DNA of 27,575 bases, taken from positions 1 to 27,575 of the forward strand of contig AJWJ01000304.1 of the NCBI GenBank assembly GCA_000277445.1, given 5' to 3'. This document shows positions 20,600 to 27,575 of the stretch, piece by piece. The notes beneath the pieces are model-generated. The model saw only the letters and a program-made list of their open reading frames with translations, did no database searches and was not told the origin of the DNA. Made by a program: the position numbers and the translations under genes. Position 1 is the first letter of the stretch. Each line of letters begins with the position of its first letter. The DNA is from Polysphondylium violaceum. Its lineage: Eukaryota > Evosea > Eumycetozoa > Dictyosteliales > Dictyosteliaceae.

Positions 20600-20608
20600 C
20601 ATTACCAT
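19575..20608 (-). CDS. Small protein of 241 residues, possibly longin-like, ATG-only first coding exon
   Basis: The model on the minus strand is exon 1 ATG alone (20608-20606), then 20454-20304, 20225-19738 and 19658-19575; phases agree throughout. Intron 1 (donor GTAATG) holds the long AAT repeat. The protein starts MSLLRLNLCDSVTGICFFEK, then has a Trp-rich turn (TWKWSG), a helix (IAEGICKLVLTFHKL), a strand-turn GDTGEVKGVLFE, and a Ser/Gly/Asn-rich linker of about 50 residues. A second half contains KYKITVSVFYEK and a long helix (VKLFLLNVLQEFSHLYG). The order beta-beta-turn-helix at the start recalls longin/roadblock-like trafficking domains, but this is only fold-level resemblance and I do not recognise the family. 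The gene is divergent from the ArfGAP gene, with about 510 bp between the two starts. Confidence 0.65.
20518..20599. repeat. (TTA)n/(AAT)n microsatellite inside an intron
   Basis: About 27 uninterrupted triplets. On the minus strand the tract lies in intron 1 of the 19575-20608 gene. Reading it as coding poly-Asn leads to a stop shortly afterwards with no usable donor in between, which favours an intronic location. Confidence 0.85.
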
Positions 20609-21119
20609 TGTTTATAATAATATATAGGCTTTGAAAATAGATAGAGATAAAAAACTGTAAAAAAATAAATAATTTTTTTTTTATGATTTTTTTTAGTTTT
20701 TATTATTTTTTTTATTTATGTGTGTCATAAAAATTTGTGTATTGATCAACAACAACAACAAAAACAGCAACAATAATCGTTTGGACATATAATATTGCCG
20801 ACAAGTAGATATATGATCTGACACAGGATAATATCAATTATAATCAGGAACTTCGGATTACCACATCATAACCCCCCCCTTTTTATTCCAAAGACGTCTC
20901 TGGAATTTTTTTTAATTTTTTTAAATTTTTTTAAAATTTTCAACTTTTCAAAAAATTTCATAATATAATATCAATCAACGTTGCTTTGCTTTTTTTTTTA
21001 AAAAAATTTTATATACTCTTTTCTCTTTTAATCCAAGTGTTTGGGAATATAATATCCATTCATAAGACAATAATAACAACAACAACAACAATAGTATAAT
21101 TTCATAAAACAATAATTAA
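20609..21119. promoter_or_regulatory. Divergent promoter region
   Basis: Shared 5' spacer of the 241-residue protein gene (minus) and the ArfGAP gene (plus). It contains oligo-T/A tracts, a C8 run at 20872-20879 that is unusual in this genome, and CAA-rich leader-like DNA just before both start codons. No further gene is seen. Confidence 0.5.
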
Positions 21120-23209
21120 ATGAATAAGGAAGAAAAAATAAGTCAAGCTTGTATTGCTGTCTTGGAGGACATGCTCAAGTTGGAGGAAAATAAGTACTGT
21201 GCTGACTGTAAATCAAAAAGTATTATCAATCTTACACACTCACCACCACAAACAATATCATCACCTTTGTGTTTACTATAAAGAAATTATGATGATGATG
21301 ATGATGATGATTTATCTAACGCTACTTATTTTTTAGATCCAAGATGGTGTTCAACAAATTTAGGAATCTTTATTTGTATGAGATGTTCTGGTATTCATAG
21401 ATCTTTAGGCGTACATATTTCTAAAGTAAGAAGTGTAACATTGGATAAATGGAATCCTGATATTTTGGAACAAATGAAGAATATGGGTAATCAAAAAGCT
21501 AATGCTATCTATGAAGAACATATGCCACATAACTTTAGAAGACCTGATCAAAATTCTGATGCTCAGTATGTATATAGATTGAATAGTATTCAATTGTAAA
21601 TAGATATACTAATTATAATCCATACATATAGTACAACAGAGGCTTTTATTAGAGCTAAATATGAAAGAAAAGAGTTTATGAAAAGATCAGGTGGTGATCA
21701 TGGTGGTCGTGGAGGATATCATCCAAATGTTTATCAACCAAATCATAGTAATCATAGTAATCACAATAATCACAATAATCACAATAATTACAACAACAAT
21801 AACAACAATAATTATAACACACATAATGAGAGTCGTTCTCAAAGACCAACCCTATCAAATGGTTTTTCAACTGGTAATACTTTTATGAATACAATTGCTA
21901 ATCAAAACAACAACAGCAATAATAATAACAACAATTACAATAACAATAACAGTTATAACAACAACAATAGCAATAACAATAACAATAACAATTACAATAA
22001 TAATTACAATAATAACAATAATAACAATACAAACAACAATAATTTCTCAAATTCTAAACCAACAGCTCCATCAGCAAGTAAAAGTAGTATTTCTTTACTT
22101 GAAGACAGTAGCTGGACATCACCTCACAAAGGATCATTAATCGATGATGGTAAGTTACTTTTATTAAATAATATACTTTTAAATAATGATTATTAATTAT
22201 ACATTATATAGATTTCAAATCACCTCAACAACCTATGAAGCCAACAGGTTCTTTTGATCCATTTTCATCAACTTCACCAAACAATAACACCAATAATAAC
22301 AACTTTAACAATAATAATTTTAATAACAATAATAACAACTTTAATCATAACAATAATAATTTTTCAATTTCTCAACCACCAGCACCAACTAATAGCTTTA
22401 TGAATAAACCCATGAATAACAACAATAACAATAACAATAATACAGGAATGGGAATGAATATGGGTATTAATATGAATTCAACAACAGGTTCAAATTCATC
22501 ATCAAATTCATTATTAAACTCTGGTCTTAATATGAACATGAATGCTGGTGGTATGGGTATGAATACAGGTATGAATTCAAATTCAAACTCAATGGGTATG
22601 AATTCTGGTATTAATTTAATGCCTCTTACAAACCCAAATCCAATGATGATGGGTGGTGGTGCACCAATGATGGGCATGAATATGAATATGAACATGAATG
22701 GTATGAACAATATGAACAATATGAATAATATGAACAATATGAATAATATGAATAATATGAACGGTATGAACAAACCAATCAATATGGGTGTTAATATGGG
22801 TATGCCAGGTATGAATATGGGTATCAATATGAATGGTGGTCCAGGTCATATGGGTATGGGTGGAATGAATAATATGAATGGTATGGGAATGGGAATGGGT
22901 ATGGGTATGAATGGTGGTGGTATGGGAATGGGAGTAAATATGAACGGAGGTGGTATGGGAATGGGTATGGGTATGAATGGTGGTGGTATGGGAATGAATG
23001 GTGGTATTAATATGAATGCATCATCCCCATCACCAAACCCAACTACACCAAGTCAATTTTCATCTTTAGATTCTTTAATGTTTAACTCTCCTTCAAAACC
23101 ATCTACTCCCTCAAACAACAACAGCAACAACAATGGTTTTCCAATAGCATCCACTGGTGGAAATTCAAACAACAATAATAACTCTAATGTAAACAGTCTT
23201 TTCTTTTAA
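21120..23209 (+). CDS. ArfGAP-domain protein with Asn/Met/Gly-rich tail
   Basis: Four exons, 21120-21219 / 21337-21565 / 21632-22149 / 22212-23209, in matching phases give 614 residues. The ArfGAP domain covers residues 10 to about 135. The zinc ligands CADC (27-30) and CMRC (47-50) are spaced by 16 residues, the catalytic Arg finger is in GIHRSLGVH (Arg55), followed by SVTLDKW and AFIRAKYERKEF. This is closest in layout to SMAP/ARFGAP-type proteins: it should activate GTP hydrolysis by Arf on Golgi or endosomal membranes and act in coat-vesicle traffic. The rest is disordered: poly-Asn blocks, SLLEDSSWTSP, GSFDPFSS (an acidic/DPF-like adaptor-binding stretch near exon 4 start), then a Met-Gly-Asn repeat region with more than 60 Met. 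Intron 1 carries an (ATG)n repeat. Confidence 0.92.
21289..21310. repeat. (ATG)n microsatellite in ArfGAP intron 1
   Basis: Seven tandem GAT/ATG triplets within intron 1 (21220-21336), close to the acceptor side. Confidence 0.85.
22684..22762 (+). repeat. Tandem Asn-Asn-Met codon repeat in ArfGAP gene
   Basis: A 9-bp unit AAY-AAY-ATG is repeated about eight times with silent C/T changes between units. It encodes (NNM)n and is followed by related MGMG/NGGGMGMG repeats to about 23010. Confidence 0.85.
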
Positions 23210-23347
23210 AACACATACTATTTAATATTCATTCATTTTAATATAATAATTAATAAAAACGACTTTTTATAAATATTGATTTTTTTAAAAAAAATGATCA
23301 TTTTTTTCTCGAGTGTGGGGGATTTTTTATTTGTATGTTTGATCAAA

Positions 23348-26300
23348 ATGATCAATATTAAACGTAATAGATCAACATTAAATCTAGTTAAGCCTTATTT
23401 TAAAAGATCATTTTCATCAGTACCACCATCCTCATCCTCATCCTCACCAAAAAAGTCATCATCTCTAAAAGAAAATAACAACAAATATTGGAAAAAATTA
23501 TTATTTACAGATTTACATGTTTCATCTAAGTCATTAGATAAAACAATAGAGGTCCTAAGATCAGTTAGAGAGCTCAGTTGTACAAATCTATTAGATGGTA
23601 AACCTACACCAGTTGTCTTTTTAGGTGATTTTTGGCATCAAAGAAATATATTACATGTTAGACATATTGATAAATTATTAAAAGAATTTCAACAATGGAA
23701 TTTAAATGATATCGATACTATCATGATACCAGGCAATCATGATCAGGTTAGTTTAGATGGTTCAATTCATGGAATTCAATTGTTTTCTTTGTTTTCAAAT
23801 ATTAAGACAACAACTGATCCTTTTTATGATCATAGTGAAGGTTGTGCTTATTTACCTTGGAGAGAAACAAAAGAAGAACAACAACAGTTATTCAATAATT
23901 TAATCGATATATATCCATCATCAACTCAATCACCAAATGATAAGTGGACTGTATTTGCTCATGCTGAATTTAAAGGTGCTACTTCAAATGGTGGATATAA
24001 ATCAAATGGAAAATTCAATATTGACAATAGTAGTGGTAATATCAGCAATGGTAGTAATATTAGATCAATTTATCTGGGACATTATCATAAACGTCAGCAA
24101 TTATCAAATAATATATGGTATATTGGTAGTCCATATCAACAAAACTTTGGTGAAATGTATGATCCTCATGGTGTTGCTTTTGTTGATTCCAATAGTATCA
24201 CTCCCCAATTTATAGACTTTAATCATTTACCAAAACACCATAGACTTATTTATCCTTTAGACTTTTTGAATAGCAAACATTTAAATATAAATTCAAAAGA
24301 TATAGTAGAAATAAGAGCAACAAAACAAGATATGAAATCTGATCAATTTGTTAAATCCCTAGATTCTTTACCATCTTTTATAGATATTAAAAGAACGATG
24401 ATATCCTCAAAAGAAGAAGAACAAGAACAAGAATTGAAAAGGAAAGAAAATAATAAGAGTAGACTATTAGAAAACAATAATAATAATAATAATAATAATA
24501 TAATTAAATCTCAATTTAAACTTGAAGAATTTTTAGAGGATTATTTAAAGAATGAAAAGAGTGAATTATTGGATCAACAAGAATTTAAAAAGTTATTATA
24601 TTATGGTAAAGAGATATTGTCATCAGTAAAGGAACCTTCAATTACACCCTTGGGTAGAAAGGTATCAGTTGAAAAGATTAGTATTCAAGACTTTTGTGGT
24701 ATTAAAGGTAATTTGGATTTAAATTTAAAAGATGGAGTCGATATCAAAAATAAAATGATTATGATTCGTGGATCAATGGGCTCGGGAAAATCAACATTAT
24801 TTGAATCATTGGTTTGGTGTTTATATGGTAATACATCTCCTAAAAAACAATCTTCATCATCTTCATCAATCAAGGGTGATGAAGTTATTCATGATCAAGC
24901 TAAATCTACATTGGTAACTGTTGATTTATTAGTAGATGGTAAACCAATTCAAATTACAAGAACGAAAAAGAGAGGTTTGGGTGCAAAGGTTAATATAAAA
25001 GGTCTAGAGGAAATTACAAATGTTAAACAAGGTGTATTGGATCAACAAAACCTTTTAAATAATGTTATTGGTTTAGATTATGATTTATTTAGAATGTGTG
25101 TATATATGGGGCAAGGTTCAATTTCAAATTTTGTAACAGATACAGATAAAAGAAGAAAAGAATTATTATCACGTGCTTTTTCTTTGGGCCTTTGTATACC
25201 CGCTCATAAATTGGTTAAAGAACAAAGAAAGAAATATGAATCAGTTTTATCAGATATTAATAGAAAGATTTCAAATTTAGATTCATCTTTATCAACATGG
25301 AGTTCAATTGATTTTATTGTATATATTCATTTTTTTATATATTTTAATATTTATTATATATTAATATAATAATTAAATTATTTTAGAAACAAAGTCAAGA
25401 ATGGGAAGAGAATAAAAATAATAGATTAAATATATTAAATCAAGATATAGAGAAAAATAATCAACAATTGGAACAATTATATGATTTTGATATTAATCAA
25501 GAATTGTATGATCAATTAAAAGAGAAAAGAGATAGTTTGAATACTTTAAAATTTAAATTGGAAAATGAAAAAGGAAGCAAAATGAATCAACAAATTCAAA
25601 GAACAGTTGATGTTTCCGATCAAATTTCAAAATTAAAATATTCAATTCTCTATTTAGAAAATGATATTTTAAAATCAAAGAAATCAATTGATCATCTCAG
25701 TAATCATTCTAATAGTAAAACTTGTTTTGAATGTGGTCAATCTTTAATTTCTTTGGAATCAATTAAAGATAGGATAAATCTAGAAACAAAAGTATTGGAG
25801 TCATTGGAATTAAAGTTACAAGAATCAAAAGAATTGGAATTGGAATTTAAATCAAAATTACTAAAACTAAAGGATCAATTAAAGAATGAATCTGATACAT
25901 TGGAAAATCAAATTAAAGAAAATCAATTAAGTTTGAACCAAATTAATCAAGAGTTGAATATATTTGAAAGAGATGAAATGAAAATAGATTTCCTTCATCA
26001 TGACTTAGCAGAAAAGAAAAAGGTTATCAAATCAATTGAAAGAGAATCGAATCCATTTACTCATCAAATTGAATCTCGACTAGAAAATATAAGGAAATTA
26101 GAATTTGAAAAGACAACGCTCCAAGATCAATACAAAGAATATCTAGTAAATTTAGAAAATTCAAAGTTTTGGGAACAGGCTTTCAGCCCCAATGGTATAC
26201 CAATGATGGCATTAAACAGTGTGGTTAAAGAAGTTGAAGCTTTTGCAAATGAGTTCCTATCGATTTTAAGTCAAGGTAGATTATTTACAAGTTTAGTCAT

Positions 26301-26672
26301 TGAAGATCAAGATGAATTATCTATAGAGATTTTTGAACTCGATATTAAAACAAAAAAATTCAACCTCGTTCCCTTTATCAATTATCCGGTGGCCAAAGAC
26401 GTTGTTTAGAACTTTGTTATAGTCCATTTGCAATTAGTGAAGTCATTTATAATCATTCTGGATCAAGAATTGGTTTAATGGCAATCGATGAATTAACAAA
26501 TCATTTAGATTCAACTGTAAAACCAATCATTTGTGATTTAATTAGAAATCTTCAAGAAAAAGATTCAATTATTGTTATCGATCATGATCAAAGTGTCCAG
26601 GGTGAATTCGATGAAATTTATCAATTAGAAAAAAATGTTGATTCAACGAGTAAATTATTTAAAATTCAATAA
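23348..26672 (+). CDS. Mitochondrial-type SbcD-SbcC fusion (Mre11/Rad50-like nuclease-ATPase in one chain)
   Basis: Exon 1 is 23348-25318; after a 68-bp intron coding resumes at 25387. The chosen ATG has AAA before it and gives MINIKRNRSTLNLVKPYFKR then SFSS, a basic acid-free presequence with an R-x-F-S-S-like cleavage site. ATG 23294 is an in-frame alternative. Nuclease half: D55-x-H57, GDFWH (94-97), GNHD (129-132), H205, GHYH (244-247), the five phosphoesterase metal motifs. ATPase half: Walker A GSMGSGKST (475-483), Q-loop region MGQGS, coiled coil with zinc hook CFEC (770-773), returning coil, signature LSGGQRR, Walker B/D-loop MAIDELTNHLD and H-loop IVIDHD near the end; about 1085 residues. 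The coils are short, so the SbcC part (about 640 residues) is nearer phage gp46 size than E. coli SbcC. As given, the frame changes at A7 (26352-26358) just before LSGGQ. It should cut and process DNA ends, probably in mitochondria. Confidence 0.88.
26352..26358 (+). other. A7 run where the SbcD-SbcC frame shifts by one base
   Basis: Upstream of this run the frame codes the SbcC coiled-coil return and ends at 26409 with a stop. Downstream the ABC signature, Walker B and C-terminus lie in the frame reached by adding one A (or slipping back one base). The run sits in frame as A-AAA-AAA. A one-base assembly or sequencing error in a homopolymer is the simplest reading; a -1 slippery site or a true mutation are alternatives. 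Confidence 0.75.
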
Positions 26673-26916
26673 AATGTATTTTATTTTTAATAATTTACTC
26701 TTGGAATTCTAATAAAATTCTAGCATTATATTTATGGTGGAGAAAAAAACCATCTTTTCTTTTTTTTTTTAATAAACAAATCCTATCAATGAAATGACGT
26801 CATGAAATTTTCAGATGGGTATGATATTTTTTTTGTTTTTTTTTTTATTTTTTTTTTTTTATTTGTTATTTATTTATAGATTTAAAAAATAATTTTGATT
26901 ACATTCTTTGATTCAG

Positions 26917-27041
26917 TTCATACCAAGTGTAGATTAAAAATATCACCAATCTCTCCACTAAAACAATCACCAACTAAAGATTACATCCTGTACATTGGTG
27001 ATTGTTTTGGTTGCTGAGATGTTTGATATCAGTGGTATGAA
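26917..27041. repeat. 125-bp imperfect hairpin
   Basis: A perfect 14-bp inverted repeat AAAACAATCACCAA (26960-26973) / TTGGTGATTGTTTT (26995-27008) encloses a 21-base loop. Further matching arms lie outside it in order: TTCATACCA, ATATCA and ATCTC on the left and their complements on the right, ending at 27041. The unpaired bases are mostly on the left arm. It lies in the spacer after the SbcD-SbcC gene with no coding frame over it. It could be a foldback element or a precursor hairpin of a small RNA. Confidence 0.6.
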
Positions 27042-27343
27042 AAGATGAATATACATAATCTTATCATCTCCTAGAGTAAATTAGTTCTATCACTTTTCAC
27101 ACTTTAACACATTTGAACTATGAGAATGTAAAAGGGCTAGTAAGATGATGGACAATTGTTCGATCCCCAACCAAAGCATTTTTAGTTTTTTTTTCCTAAT
27201 GGAAACACAGAGTATGAAGCAATAACAATTACTCGTGTTAATCAATATCCTTTAAATGGAGTTCCTCCAATATCAATATCATATATGAAAAAGATAGTTT
27301 TAATTAGGATGCAGACAATTGCAACTCTTGCATAGTGATATTT
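27042..27343. other. Spacer with no supported gene
   Basis: No open frame of note. On the minus strand short phrases such as DIDIGGTPFKGY (about 27255-27290) faintly recall FNIP-repeat text, so part of it may be eroded repeat-gene DNA. This is weak. Confidence 0.3.
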
Positions 27344-27575
27344 TTAATTGGAGAGGAAAGGTTTACGATAATCTTGTACTCCTATATATTCAACAGAGCT
27401 AGGTATTTGCCCTGAGAACTTTGCATTTGATAAATATAAAATTTTTATGTTTCTTGATAATTCATTGATATTATGAATATATAAACTTTCATCATTAATT
27501 GTTAATGAATTAATTGATAATGGTATACAATTGGCTAGGATTGATAGTGATGTAGATGAATCTCTTTTTTTTTGT
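27344..27575 (-). CDS. FNIP/LRR-like repeat protein, C-terminal fragment
   Basis: An open frame on the minus strand enters from the window edge and stops at TAA 27346-27344, giving 73 or more residues. It has two repeat-like units of about 22 residues, SLYIHNINELSRNIKILYLS and NAKFSGQIPSSVEYIGVQDY. The L-P/I-P-x-S-(I/V)-x-x-L/I pattern is that of FNIP repeats, a leucine-rich-repeat variant found in very large Dictyostelium families. The canonical F-N-x-P-I motif is not seen in this short part. Start, length and whether the gene is intact cannot be judged from the window. Confidence 0.55.
   Translation of the reverse strand, partial: QKKRDSSTSLSILANCIPLSINSLTINDESLYIHNINELSRNIKILYLSNAKFSGQIPSSVEYIGVQDYRKPFLSN

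Noticed and set aside
20512-20640. Poly-Asn exon for the 19575-20608 gene
   Set aside because: The Asn frame reaches a stop at the end of THLSLTL with no GT donor available before it, so the AAT tract is better placed in an intron.
21676-22849. Long frames in other registers and on the minus strand across the ArfGAP gene
   Set aside because: They are shadows of the AAT/CAA/ATG repeats, giving only Ile/Thr, Ile/Phe or His/Ile text, and conflict with the well-supported ArfGAP frame.
23276-23347. Earlier starts for the SbcD-SbcC fusion
   Set aside because: 23276 is TTG, not ATG. ATG 23294 is possible, but it adds an acidic, hydrophobic stretch before a classic presequence; 23348 has the better context.
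27150-27185. tRNA or SINE signal around TTGTTCGATCCCC on the plus strand
   Set aside because: A B-box-like match exists, but the only A-box-like sequence is far too close and no stems form. Probably chance or a minor relic.
1-27575. CRISPR arrays, prophage or operon structure
   Set aside because: The only regular repeats are triplet microsatellites and coding duplications, and the genes have spliceosomal introns and alternate strands, as in a eukaryotic nuclear genome.

Overview
The window is genomic DNA of a social amoeba, most likely a Dictyostelium close to D. discoideum. The evidence is very AT-rich intergenic DNA with long A/T runs, short AT-rich GTAAGT...TAG introns, many AAT/ATT and GAT/ATC triplet runs coding poly-Asn and poly-Asp, and typical Dictyostelium protein styles (Asn-rich ArfGAP, acidic ankyrin-like protein, FNIP-like repeats). 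All exon joins below were worked out by hand from splice sites and reading phase; no alignment or database search was run.

Layout. 2-3525 (+) is the 3' part of a large multi-exon helical protein that I cannot name. 3747-4059 is a tRNA neighbourhood: a tRNA-Gly(GCC) on the minus strand and, 31 bp past its 3' end, a 157-bp element that looks like a tRNA-derived SINE with a poly(A) tail and perfect 13-bp target duplications. 4667-6019 (-) is an ATP-grasp ligase of bacterial type. 6020-7775 is a long spacer holding a 248-bp hAT-like MITE. 7776-8555 (+) is an EF-hand protein with an N-myristoylation start. 9069-11183 (+) is a secreted, probably GPI-anchored, EGF-containing surface protein. 11224-14620 (-) is a six-exon gene for a helicase resembling the motor of type I restriction HsdR subunits. 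14989-15266 (-) is a 69-residue gene with a tiny first coding exon. 16462-19275 (-) is a 937-residue ankyrin-like protein with an acidic insert. 19575-20608 (-) and 21120-23209 (+) are divergent genes: a small unrecognised protein whose first coding exon seems to be just ATG, and an ArfGAP with an Asn/Met/Gly-rich tail. 23348-26672 (+) encodes a single-chain fusion of an SbcD/Mre11-type nuclease with a compact SbcC/Rad50-type ATPase, preceded by a mitochondrial-type presequence. The window ends with a 125-bp hairpin and the 3' end of an FNIP/LRR-like gene on the minus strand.

The most notable systems are the SbcD-SbcC fusion, the HsdR-like helicase and the SINE candidate beside the tRNA gene. 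The genes do not form an operon or an evident pathway. The two restriction/repair-like proteins and the ATP-grasp enzyme have a prokaryote-like look and may be old transfers; that is inference.
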